The position numbers and the translations under genes are program-made. From positions 310,001 to 374,000 of the forward strand of contig JAGQDJ010000029.1 in the NCBI GenBank assembly GCA_022885665.1: a stretch of 64,000 bases of DNA, written 5' to 3'. Each line of letters opens with the position of its first letter. The stretch's first letter is position 1. The notes beneath the pieces were generated by a model. It ran no database searches, was not told the origin of the DNA, and worked only from the letters and a program-made list of their open reading frames with translations. This DNA comes from Triops longicaudatus. Its lineage: Eukaryota > Arthropoda > Branchiopoda > Notostraca > Triopsidae. Below are positions 46,275 through 58,800 of this stretch, in pieces.

Positions 46275-47162
46275 ATGTCTGAAAACGACAAACCCCCTCC
46301 ATATTCAGCCGTCGCTCCGCCGAGCCAAAGTAAGCATTTTTCAGACTATAATATTTGTATGTTTAAATAGAAAAATAATTTATTGCGAAATTTTAATTAA
46401 GGTATGTCTGGCCCTGCTCCTCCTCCAGGATATCAACCTTATCCCGTTCAACCGACTGTACCCTTGGTAAATCCCTATGGGACTAATTATGGCGCAACCA
46501 CAATTACTGTGCAACCCATTCCGGCAACTCAAGTGATTGTTGTAGGGGGATGCCCTGCTTGCAGAGTAAATGGACATTTCATATTTTTTAGTATCCTTAA
46601 TGTTTTGAGAGTTTTGCATGATATTTTCCGGTTATACTTCCCTTTCAACTTCTTTTTTTTATTACCGAATATATTGTTATCAATCGAAACGTAAAAATAG
46701 AACCTTATTCAGCTAATTGTAAAGTTTCGAAGCTTTTAACCCAGATTTCTCGTATGCATAATTAGGAAAGCTATGAAAACGTTTAGTCTAGTTTAGTGAA
46801 ATAAGCCTTCGTTAGTCCCAGATTAAGTCCTGGAAAGTAAAGATCTCAAATGCAGTTTTTACTCACTGAAAACGCATTTGAAACAAAAAAATCGAGAGAG
46901 GAGTGTTAAAATTGAAAATCGCCTTACATGCAAATATTCTACTTTTATTTTTTAAAAAAATCTATTAAAGTTTTATAACTATTTGAGCACGTTTGATTTC
47001 TAAAAGTATGTGCCATTTTTTCCTTTTTAGGTGGGAGTTTTGGAGGACGAATTTACGATTTTAGGACTTGTGTGCGCCGTACTTTTCTTTCCGATCGGGA
47101 TTTTGTGCTGCCTTGCGTGTCGTCAACGCCGTTGTCCGAACTGTGGAGCTATTTACGCTTAG
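46275..47162 (+). CDS. BRI3: BRI3 family membrane protein, copy 2
   Basis: Paralogue of 36680-37270. Exons 46275-46329, 46402-46565, 47031-47162, total 116 residues. It has PPPY near the start (KPPPYSAV), a Pro/Thr linker, VIVVGGCPACRVGVLEDEF, a hydrophobic span (LGLVCAVLFFPIGILCCL) and CPNCGAIYA. Intron phases (1, then 0 directly before VGVLE) are the same as in copy 1. Intron 2 (465 bp) is AT-rich. Conserved VxV-QPxP-TQVIVVGG links the two copies, but their linkers differ. Confidence 0.93.
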
Positions 47163-47839
47163 AAAGCGATAATAAATGTGACTGCACAGTGCATTCCTTC
47201 CTGTCCCATGTATGCAATCTGTATCTAGTTCTGGTTCTCCCATTGTGATTTAAAAGCTGCGGATAAAATCTAAGATATGACAAATACTGTATTTTCCTTG
47301 GTTTTTAATCTCAATACATATTACATGGTTATTCATTCTAATAATCCTGTATACTACGTATGGTAATAATTGAACTATTGTAGGTGGAAGGATTCCAAGG
47401 GTGAATTCACGACCGTCAAGGGTGTGCTATATCTGTAATGTATATAATTTTCCTCTCTATATAGTTGACTTTTGATTTTGACATTTACATCTAAACGAAG
47501 TAAGTTCTATTAAAAAAAATAATGGATTTTACGTAAATAAGCTGACGTTTTCTTGCAATAAGTCCGAGTCATACTGATTGTCAAAAAGAGGCATTGAGTG
47601 AACACTTTAGGCCTTGAATTTGGGTGCGTGACTGGGTTGACGGGCGACGTTGCCGGTGAAAAAAGTTTTGTTGGAAAAAATATACTATAAACTCTTTAAG
47701 GGATTACTTTTAGGCCTTCTGTGAAATAATATTAAAGAGAGTAGTTATTATAAAAAATAAGGGAGTAGTAAGAACTTGATACGATTTTCATTCGTTTACA
47801 GCGCTTGCAGATCAATGCCATTCAAGTCAAAACAACAGA
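47163..47839. other. Intergenic region between BRI3 copy 2 and the MADF gene
   Basis: No ORF of note and no named repeat. The upstream region of the MADF gene is included. Confidence 0.5.
47171..47176 (+). terminator. Poly(A) signal of BRI3 copy 2
   Basis: AATAAA nine bases after the stop codon, implying a very short 3' untranslated region. Confidence 0.5.
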
Positions 47840-48911
47840 ATGCTTGACGACCACGGATATACGTTGCGAGTCGGAGAGAAAATAACCAAAGTTCGGAATA
47901 GCAGATCAGAAAGTCATCACACTCATTTGAAGAACGAGCATAAGTTAAAGCTAATTGAGTGTGTACGGAAGTTTCCTTGTCTCTACGACATCGCTTCTAT
48001 CGAGTATAAGGATTCTCACAACAGAAATATCTCTTGGGAAAAAGTGGCAAGAGATGTGGGTTTCCCAGGTAAAGCATTTGAAATCGCTTTAAAACACTCA
48101 AGTTAATTTTGAAAATATTATATAGCTTCAGCCTGTAAGTCCGCTTGGGACATTCTGAGAAATAATTATAATCGCGTTAGGAGAGGCCTGCAAAATTGCC
48201 CTGCAGGAAGCGCCAAGAAGAAGATTTGGGCGTTTTATTCACCACTCGCATTTCTTGGCGGCGACGAACATGTGGAGTAAGAACAATGTTTTGAAGGCCA
48301 CATTGTCTCTATTGCTTTCTCAGGGTAACCAGCAACGTTACAATAGAAGGTAATGCGGAGCAACTCGAAGAAGTTGCGATCGACTGCCAAGATCCAGAAA
48401 CTACTTTCATATCGGACTACGGTGAATCGTCAAGTAACCAAATCTCTTTTCGAAACCGAATCTCAGTCTCCAACGCTTACCGTGTGATAGGTATTGCTCA
48501 TGATGCCCCGGCCGCGGTGTCGCAGAATGAATATGATCCGTTGGCCGATCACCAGATCCCACGTAAAAACCAACTTATCATATTCGTATCGCAATTTAGT
48601 TTAATTACTCGTTTTTAGGCAAAAAAATAAAACCTTCCATGAATGGAAGTATGATTGCAGACCGGTCAGTCTCAATCGTAGAAAATTCGAGAAAAGCACC
48701 TGATAATTCATTTCGAATATCAGCCTGTGGGACTTCAGGCATGCACAAAGTTACCGAAAGTCCTTGTGAGCCGAAATCGGAAACAACCCTGTTCGGGCAA
48801 CTGGTTTCGGCCAAGCTCGAAACCATGGATTTTAATACAAGAGAGATTGCCATGCACAAAATCAACGAGATCCTGTTCAAAGCAAGAATGGGTTTATTGG
48901 AAAACACATAA
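47840..48911 (+). CDS. MADF-BESS domain DNA-binding protein
   Basis: Likely sequence-specific nuclear regulator of the arthropod Adf-1/MADF class. Exons 47840-48068, 48126-48276, 48324-48562, 48619-48911, total 303 residues. The MADF domain (about 35-125) is a Myb-like trihelix: LKLIECVRKFPCLYD, then ISWEKVARDVGFPG and CKSAWDILRNNYNRVRRGL, and a terminal WAFYSPLAFL. After a variable acidic region, a BESS-like motif lies near the end (about 265-300, FGQLVSAKLETMDFNTREIA), which mediates protein contacts in this class. The start codon lies just upstream of the domain, and the splice phases fit throughout. Targets are unknown; the family is often expanded in arthropods. Confidence 0.88.
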
Positions 48912-49813
48912 GAGTGATACTTTTTCGTCTCCTTTTTTTCTTGCATTTAAAGCACAACTGTTTGCACGAGTGAATGTATAACTGCAGGATTATGATAAAC
49001 AAGATTTTAAGAGTCTTTATTTTTTCAAATACCGAATGGATAGCTGAATTATATTGCGTCCGATACTTCGCATCACACAATCCCTCGTTTCAAAATAAAA
49101 AATCACATTTTGTGATTGAAAAAAAAAAACAAAAAAAAACAAGCGCTAGAATTACAGTGAAATCTTTCTGTAAGGTACACATAGGAAGGCGGAAAATTTG
49201 TTCTCGATAACCTGTGTGAGATTATTATAGCGAGATTTTATCCGCTTACGGCTTACAGAGCAATTTTTAGAGCCATAAATTTTCAATTCCAACGGAAAAC
49301 TTAGTTTAAATGATTCGGTGCTTACGTTCAGCTTCACGTAGAACAGTCAATTCAAATCAGTTCACAAAGTAGTACTATACGAACGAGTTCAACTGACTCG
49401 ACGCGACCTTAGATCGTCGAAGTTTTTTTTGAGCGTTCGAACAGACCCACTGAAGCTAGAGGTAGCTAACGGAGCTAGTGCAAGAGATGAAAATTTATGC
49501 ATAGTTAATATGCATAAAATTTGAATAGTTAATATGCATAAAATTTGCAATTAAATAAAATGCAGAATCGGTTTTAAAGCCTCGCGAGCAAAAAATGAAT
49601 TCCTTAAATATCGCCCCACAATGGTATTATCGTTGCACCAACTCGATTAACGATACAAATAGCTTTTGAGGGACGCTAGACTCGAAAATCACGTGTTTTG
49701 AAACAAATTACGGGCCACTAGTCAGTTTAACCCGCTCCTTACTAACCACTTAACCACTCTTTCGCAATTTGTACCGAAATACTTAAGACTTAATTCTAGT
49801 AAGCCATTGAAAA
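48912..49813. other. Intergenic region between the MADF gene and ecdysoneless
   Basis: A/T-rich with an A-rich tract near 49120-49140 and a short local repeat of tagttaatatgcataaaatt around 49503-49545. It includes the ecd upstream region. Confidence 0.5.
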
Positions 49814-52800
49814 ATGAGTGAATTAGTCGCAGACGTACCCGAGGAAACTGTGCATTATTTCCTTTTCCCCCCAGCGCCGGAAAACGCACCCAGTCTTCCT
49901 AACGAAGACACTTTGGCTTGGCTTGAGTCAGCTAAATGGACCTACCTCAATCATCTGCAGCCTTGCTTGGACCAATATATATGGCATAACGAACCATTCC
50001 GTCTTGAACCTCGCCTTGGCTCAAGTAAAATTATTTTTATGTTAAGAAAAATACTAAAAAAATCTTGAAAAATTTAGAAGACATTCCGCCCCATTTATTC
50101 GGCTCGGTTAATTTTGGAGAAATAATTGACGATGAATGGTTCATTGTCTACTTACTACGGGAATTAACCTCGTCCCAACCAGGACTTGTCGCCAGGTAAA
50201 CTTAATTCCAAATACTGTATGTTATTACGCTATTGTCTGTTATTGCCAGTAGTAAGCTATGAATTAAAAATAATATTTCGTCCTACAAAACAAGTAAATG
50301 GTCCAATTGCTAGAATTTCAGCGCATCTTTGCCAGTGAATTTTATCTACTTTTTTATATAGCTTCCCAGTAAAGCCAATATGTATCAAATTTAGTATTTT
50401 ATTCGTTTAAAAATAAATCACTTTTTTTAGAACAGCTTTCTACGATCAGCACATTGCTTGTTAGTTATTTTTATGCTTAAGAAAGTAAATTCTTACGGAA
50501 TCGGTCAACAATAGAAGTATTAAGCTTTTTTACAGTACGACGCTTTATTTGTTAGACAAGTTAACTATTAAGTCGAATATAACATTGTACAATAGCTATA
50601 TCCTGGAAAACTTTCATACGTAGTCTTCGGTAGCATTTCTTTTTTTTTTCAGTATTCACGCTTTCATTTTTTATATTTTTGGTATTTATTAATTTTCTCA
50701 ACGAAACTATAAATTTGGCTAAAAAAGCCATAAAGACTTTAAAATGTAAATATAGCCGCGTTACCAGTTTATTCTCAGTGAATTGAACAGTTGACATACT
50801 CTCCATCCTACAAAAGAGTCCAACTACTAAAATTTAGTTAAAGGTCCAATTACTAAAATTTCGGCATATCTTTACTAGTGAATTTTACTTTGTTTATATA
50901 ATACCAAACATTTCCTAGCGGGAATATCTTTGCCCGCCCAGAAACTGCAGTGACTCAATTAAGCAAGGAAAGGAGTTTAACTTTGTAAGGAAACATTTCT
51001 TTGTCATGTCAGCATCGATTACTATTTTTCCCTAAAGTAATCGAATTTTATCTTTCTTGACATTTTGTGTAAAATCTTTCCACAGAACCGCTACATTACG
51101 CGCTTTCGTACCGTACTGGCTCCCTTAAGCCATTTACCATGCCACTAATTAAATGAAAAGGACTACGTGAATAAAATAGGAAATTTTTCCTTGTGATGCT
51201 TTTAAAACTCGTAAAACTTGCCTTGAAACGTGAGAAAAATCGTTTGCGTTTAAATTCCTACATTTTGTGTAATTTATAACTGTCGAAATTCCCCTATATT
51301 TCCCTTATTTCATTCTCTTTATGTTTACTTGCAATTTGTATCAATTACTTTTCTAAACTTCACGTTTTCACCCAGTCCTAGTATTTTTCTCTTAAAAGGT
51401 CATCTAGAAAAGTGAAAATCGATATTTGCGAGAAAAAGAAAATTAAGTGACTTCGTTAGAAAATGTCAGGGGAGAAAAGCTGTGCGTGTGTCGTTTGGAT
51501 GATGGAAATTAAGGCCAGGGTCAGTTTTTACTACAGGGTGTCGATGTCTACGTGTCTTATGTATGTTACGAGTTCCCTCTAGATTAACGCAACACGTGCG
51601 TAGTAGTGATAGTACCGTAGTAAAATTTGTACAAGGGCTTTTGACGAAAGATAGCGGTTATGGTAGAAACTATTGTAGGGCCCCGAAGATTTAACCTTCG
51701 GAGGCTGAAGAGGGGGAAACGTTGGCAGGGCAATTTGCATTCCTCCTTGTCAATAACCCTCGTTCTCATTTGAACATTGAAGTATCGTTCAGACTGAAGA
51801 AGACATTGGAGGAGTCAGAAAGAAAGCCAAGAAGAGAGAGTTTGGGAGCTGGTCTTTTTCTTTTGTCGTCTTTAGCAGGTCTTTTGTCTTTCTCTTGCAC
51901 CAATGGGGGCAAACATGGGCTATAGGAGGCAAGGGCATCCCTTTTGGAAGTATCTCGTGAGATGATCTTTCGCCCAGACCTTGCCAACATTGACCTTCTC
52001 ATTCTCGCTCGTTTCACTTTACATTTTTCAATGTCCCTTTCGCTTTACTTTAGCCTAAGAATCGCAAGAGGATGCCCACCTAATCGCTTGCACAGACGTA
52101 AAAGGAGACAGTCTCCATTGTGACGTGGAATGGAAACAGCGAAATAAGATAATACGATTTTTTAGGGGAAAATTTGACCTGTTTGGAAAATAATCCGAAA
52201 AAAAAATAAAATTGAACTTCAGACGGTGCGGAAAAAAAAACTTTGTGCTCTATTGACTGAGATGTCCGGGAATTATCGATAAATATTTTGTATCAATGCC
52301 AAACTATTTGACATGAATTAGACTTCAATTTCTTGCCTTGACTGCGTAGAGAGCGCTACCTTCTCTATTGGCAAAACAATGAAATTCACAATTTAAAGTG
52401 TATGAAAATTAATATTAAGTTGATAAAAATATTCTTCTTTTTTCATTTTCATACTCTTTATTAAATAAAAATCCTACTTGTTATCAAGTAATATTTTTCG
52501 TATATGTTTTCTATTTTGTAGTAATTCAGTTTGTTTCTAGTTAAACGTATTAAACATTGTGAAGAATTTGGTGTTGCATTCTCTTATGTAGAAATAGTTA
52601 TTTTAGTATTTTTTTTTATTTTAGTTTGTTTTTTCGTTAAGTTTGTTTACTTATGTTGTAATTGAATTTGTATTTTATTGTTGTGTCAGTTTTCTATATT
52701 GTGTCTATTGTTTTTTTTATTTTTTGTCTAATATTCAGATTAGTTACGTAAAAGTAGGCTTTCTAGTTCATTTAGTAGGTATTTTAATTTATTTTGTATA

Positions 52801-55800
52801 TCTATAGGTACAAGTTATTTAAATTTGCTTTATTTTTACTTTGTTCTATGTACATATTTTGTTTATTATTTTATTTTAAGTATTCGTTCCTTTGAAGTGT
52901 AGTTTTTTACTGTTAATGTCATATGATGATATATTTATAATTTTTATTTATTTTGTATTCCATTTTTATATTCTTGCGTTCGATTTTAAAATATTTTGCA
53001 TTAAGTGTACGTTTATCTGAATATCGCAAGGATTTGTGTATTTTTTGTTATTTATACCGAATTGTTACAATGAATGAGCAAGTAGTAGTGTGCGAAAATC
53101 TGTGCATCGTGACAACGCATTCGCAATGAGGAAACCGGTGGCAGTCGTAAAAACTTCATGAGTCATACGAACCGCGAAACTTTTATGGGTGCAGAAATTG
53201 AACCACCTGCTGGCACCGTAACTTTTCTGGAGTAGAATGAAGGAATAAAACACATTTCCGCCTGGAGCGGTAAAAAAGCCGAGAAACGAACGATTTACAT
53301 GCCCAATTTGAATAGTCACACAAGGCAAGGTAATGATCTGAGGTAGCGTGATTATACACGACTGTGGGCTTTGGGTCGTTCGGTCAGTCGGTGAAGTAGT
53401 GGGATTTGAATGTTTTGCTCAACCGCAAAAAAAAAGAACCAAAATTACTGTGCTGTACTGTAAGAGAATAATCCTGAGAAAAAGCGGGAAAAAAACAAGA
53501 TGTTTCAATTACTTTGACTTTGAACAACTTGGGGAAACACGCCCGATAGGTAGTAGAAGGTTCAAGAGCGCAATGTTTCGCTAGATCGTGACATTGGAGG
53601 AATACTTTCGAGGACTTAAATCGCAATTATACTAAAGGTCAGGTTCGTTGTTAGGTTTATACTGCGTTTGTTGAAAATAACCTTGAGAGTTTGAATTTCG
53701 CAGTGAATGAAGTTTTTAAAAGAGTTTGAACCACTTGAAAAGGTTTAATGCCTCAATTAAATGCATTGTTCTATAAAATATCGACTAATAATTAAATGTG
53801 TATATAATGACTTTCAAATAACTGGTTCTTTCAAATAACTGGTTTTGAGAGGGATTGAACCCTAGGAAGAGGTTATGAACTTTTGTAGATTGAACCGTTG
53901 CTAAGGATTTCTACTAAGAACTGCAAACTTTTAGATGCAAGTACTCAATTTTAATATATATTTTCAGTTAAACGTTAATTTTTTTTACGTAAGTTGGGTC
54001 ATTTTCTTTGAAGACAGAGTGAAGATGTACGGTACGTGAGAAGTAGCGATTGTAACGAAGTTTGAACCTTAAAGGGAAGACACCTTGGAAGGTTTCAAGT
54101 CCCATCGAAAATAAATCTCAATGGGAATTTTGGTTGTAGACTTAGTAAAATATAATAGTCATATGTTAGTAGGAGACAAAACCTTGTTAGCAATTATTTT
54201 GAACCTTTTTTTAGCAGTTAACCTTGGAAAAGTTTTATGGAAGAGGCTCAAGGATTAACATTTAAACCTTGAAACTTGAAAATATTTAGAAAGCTAGCTA
54301 ATTTTAAGTCAGATCCCGTTCCGTCTTTTAAGTTATGTTCTCTCCGATCCATTTGGTCGAATATCTTAGAAATAAAGTGATAAAAATTCGTTAAATTCCT
54401 TTATGGTTAAAGCTTTCACTTTTCTGTGTTTTGAACCAAGTATTGAAGTACAAAGGGTCTCCGAACCCTTGCTGTTTCGTAATACCTCGTCCAGAAAACC
54501 GTTAAGCATAGGATTTAAACCTCTTTAAACTGTACAGACCCCGATTTTTAAAAAAGTAAAAGTTTTATTACGACATGTCGATCCTGATGTGTTCCGTAAA
54601 TCTTAAGTTAAAACTGTCAAACCATTGAAACCTGAACCATGCACCTGCACACTCTTAACAATAGGTAAACCTTCACCCAAATGATGATAAACCGTAGTGA
54701 CCACATTAAACCCATAAAAACTGTTATTCTTGGATTAAAGTTTCAGCTTTTAACGAGTATAAACCGATAAGAAAGGACCAAGGTCTTCGCTAAAGAAACT
54801 CAAATGTCCAGCTACCTAGGTGTGACCCTTCTTCTCACGTATAAACCTCTTTAAACCCCTTCGAACCTGTTCAGATGTTACTTTAAAGGCTCTAGTATTG
54901 AATATTTCTCATTAAGTTTTCCTTTAATAATTTTCTCAACATTCTTACACCAGCAAGCTTTAGGTTTATTGATTCAAGCGCTCATGAAACTCTTTCGAAC
55001 CTTTAAATCCTTATATATTTAGTGACGATTCACTAAAACACCTACAACGTTGCGTGTTTGAGCAAGGGAATAATTTCATTAGCGTGATGAGTTCGAAAGT
55101 TCAAAGGTTCAAATCCCCTTTTTGAACCCTTCCCAACCTGAAGTATCAACGTTGTAAACCTCTGCCAAAAAAGTGAATCTGACTCTTTCAAGTTCATAAT
55201 CGAAACTTGTTAAATAAACCAGCCTTTTAAAAAGCCAAAAGAATGTCTTCAAAACAAAACTATAACATTGAACTTTCCGAACCCTCTCGACATGGACGTG
55301 GATCCGCCTAGAAACCGGTCCCGAGTATTTCCTCACGTAGTGCTTAAAAATAAGTCGTTCAGAGCCGTTAGATAATTTTAAACCTTACACTAAAAAAAGA
55401 ACATTACAATAAAACTAATTCCAAAATGAAAACCGCCCAAGTTCAAATATGAAAATTCGTCCTGTAGAGGTCCTTGATCCCAAGGCCGGGGCCATCTCAG
55501 CTATGGGCAGTGGGCTACTCCGTTACTTTTGAGTTGTCGAGGTTCAGATGACTGGATCATAGCCACAGGGAGAGGACTTGACGTAACGTTTTCCCTATTG
55601 GTTGCACGTTTTTCGTCTACGACACGACGCGTCTGACTTTTGGGTGCAACTGTGAGGGTTCCTTCCCTATAGGGACAACATTACCGTTTGTAGCAATGAC
55701 GAGAAAGAAGGCTAGGAAACGTGAGCTAACGGTCCTCGCATGTTTGAGGGGTTAGAGCGAGGGGTTACTCGAGTCAATCTTGTGTAAAAGGTTGAGAAAA

Positions 55801-58800
55801 CAAGAAGGAAGCCTTTTACCATTGAAGACGACGGAGACGATGAAAATGGTAGAGAGAAACCGTTAGAGAAGTTGTTTGCCGAGTTTTCGGTTTCGTGCGA
55901 ACACGGGTTTAAAGGGAAATCGAGATGAAATTCACTGTTGCGCGGACGTGACGAGATGCCCCCAGGAGGGGTGAAATATTTGTGAGGATTTGTTATGACT
56001 ATGTGAGAAGGATAGGCTAGGTTGTGTTAGTGAAAATGGAAGTGTTGGACAAGGTTTGGCGAAAAAGAACCTTGGCAGTGCTGGGGCTTTGGATTGGCGG
56101 TAGAAGGATGTTTTGATGACGCAAGACAACGTTTAGGCAGATATGAGAAGATCGTTTGTTTGGGAAGTGTAAAAGAAAATATACAGAAAAAGCTGTCTGC
56201 AATATTTTTCGCAGTGAATGAAAATTATTAATAGATCAATTGAGAATCGCGCTTGACTTGAGTAATGGGAAAAATGGTATAGAAAATTTATGTGTATTCA
56301 AAATTTCGTAACAAGCAAAAAAATAATAATAAAATAAATAAATAAATATGTTAAAAATTTCTATCTTCACAATAATCTCTAGTTAATAATACTGTATTTG
56401 CAAATACAGTGAAATTTAATTGTAGCAATGAACAATTTTAATGAATAATTGCAATAGTTTCTATTCCTTGTGGACAATAGCAAGATTTCGGCGTATTTCA
56501 GCAATATTAAGATATAAATTTTATACTTTCATTTGTTATTGGTTGTTGATTACTGTTTTTTTTCATTTGCGCATCTTTTTTACGTTTTTTTTAAAAAAAT
56601 AATGAATTCGATTCCGCTTCCGCGAAGAACGTTTGCGGATTGCGCAAGGGTGGTGGGGAAGTGCGGCACGCGTACGTATTTGATGTCTACCGTGTAGGTA
56701 CTTTGAGGTTAGGATTGAAGGTTGATTTCGAAACGGGAAATCTGACGAAGGCCTTTTATCTATATTGGTCCTGACGTTAAAGGTTTCCATGACGGGTTGA
56801 GGCGAGGAAGGTTAGTTTGGTGGCTAGCGTCATGATTTCCTTTGGATATCCAAAAAAGGAAACCTTTTTGGAAGGAAATTGACAATGAGGAAACCCGTTA
56901 ACGTTAAAAGAGCCCGGACGCTGCTGCTTCGCCGAGCCGAGGACGAAACGCAAGAGGCGTAATCGCATTGCGCCCTTGAAACGAAGGTTTACAACCGACG
57001 GACACTACGAGGAAATAGGTCAATGCCAAGAACCAAGGTTAACGCGCTAATCTGGCATTGGGAACGACGCCCAATGTCACCCCAACCATTCCAACGTGCT
57101 TGTAACACTTAACATCACGCAATTGCAGGGGAAATCCAATTACAGAATGGCATGCTGACCTTACGAGCTTTTAAAGTTTGTTTTGCGAGGTTTAAAATCA
57201 TTTACCGCTTTGATTAAAAATCCAAAACTATGGTAAGAAACATTTTACAAAATAGAAATTCGTATTTTTAATGCTTTCACTTGAAGCAAATTTATCAGAA
57301 TGTTGCATAACTGTACCCAATAATAAAAGACATAAATTGGTATTTTTTTATTCTACTTATTAAAAGTTGGAAACTAAATGACTCTTTTAAGTGTTTTGTA
57401 TTCCGTTATATTTTTGTTTTATATAATATTTTAGACTTAATTTGCTAAATCGTGCGAAACTATTGAGTCAAAAAGCTGTTAATATATACGGTTTGTTTTA
57501 TTATTCACTTTACGAAAGGTTTTTTGCATTATTTTAATTTATTTTAGTGTTTCGGTATTATTTTTTATTATTATTATTTTTCTAAGTTTCTAAGTGTCCA
57601 GAGGTCTAGTTTTGAGCAAAGATTAGGTGATCTGAATTACGAGTGTGGGGAGCTAACTCGTGTTGTAAGGACGAACGTAACATTGCATGGAAAGGCCATA
57701 CGAAAAATCCTCTAAGCTCCTCCTACTTTGGTGGAGAGGGTAACTTCCGCTTGAAGAAGGGATGGCCATGGCCGAAGCCCGAACCTATAAACCCCCGTAC
57801 CTTGGTTGCGTACTCTCAGTTAAAGTTGTGCCACGAGTTTGGTGGGATTAAAGCAGTGAGAGTACTTTAAATCCCGATAAATACTTAGAATTCTTTTTCG
57901 TACTTGAAAAGAACGTAACACATTTCTTGTCATCCTTGAGCACTAAGGATCCACCCCAACGAAAACAAAATGAATTGTCCCAAGTTGTGCAACTGCTGGC
58001 TTTGCCGCAACCGGAGTTAAATTTTGCCGTGATCGAAAGTGTATGTTCATTTTTATTGAAATTACGAACGCTTATTACCGAAATGAATCTCGAAAAGAGA
58101 AATTCTCAGTTATAGTTCAGTTGAGTGGTCGGTGAAAGTGAAACGTTGTTTGGATCGAAGATCATACTAAATATATAAATTAAATAATTAAAAATTATTC
58201 TACAAATTTGGACATCAAATTCGTTAAATTCATGTGTTTTACCTTTTATATTTACTGTAATAATTTCTGTTAAAGTAGTAATAAATTTACCGTATAAAGG
58301 CTTCCCTTTATTTAACTTAATGCGAAAATTTTCGTTTCTCAAAGTTTTATTGCACGTGATTGTTTTAATGTATCGATTTAGAATGACCAATTTTATTTTT
58401 ATTTTTTCTAGTGTGGTAGATGCGGACGGTGAATTTATGTTGGCCGAGGTCGCGGATCTTTTGCCCAAAGTTTTGCAACCTGATACTTCAATAAATAGGG
58501 TACGTGAAGTCTCAAGTGTTAACTTTTTCGACTTAAAAAGTTGTTTTTCGTTTTCTCTTATGTGCGTACAGGTTTATTTGGTGGCAGGGAAATTATATGT
58601 GATTCCGATAGCAGAAAGTCCAGCTGATTTAACACCTTTGCCGAGTAAAGCCACGCCTACTGTTTACCAAGCTGTTCACATTGCTCGTAATTTCACGCAG
58701 GTCAACATGGTTAACCAAGAATGTCAGGAACAACTTCAGGAGCGCTTGCAAAAGTAAGTTATTGTTTTGGTGGCGTTGCTAACCTGTTTTTCCACTTGCA

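Larger units (their letters stand above)
50196..58411 (+). other. ecd: Giant intron 2 of ecdysoneless
   Basis: 8216 bp between ecd exons 2 and 3. Contents by eye: a diverged direct repeat (50291-50372 and 50832-50912), a long T/A-rich part (about 52400-53050), a stretch with very many AACC words on the plus strand (about 53680-55400), a GC-richer, purine-rich stretch (about 55440-57050), and an exon-like ORF (57927-58111). I see no transposase, reverse transcriptase or other nested gene that I can name. Confidence 0.85.

Noticed and set aside
57643..57870. 75-codon plus-strand ORF in the ecd intron
   Set aside because: It has no recognisable domain, no splice logic and no link to the neighbouring exon-like ORF.
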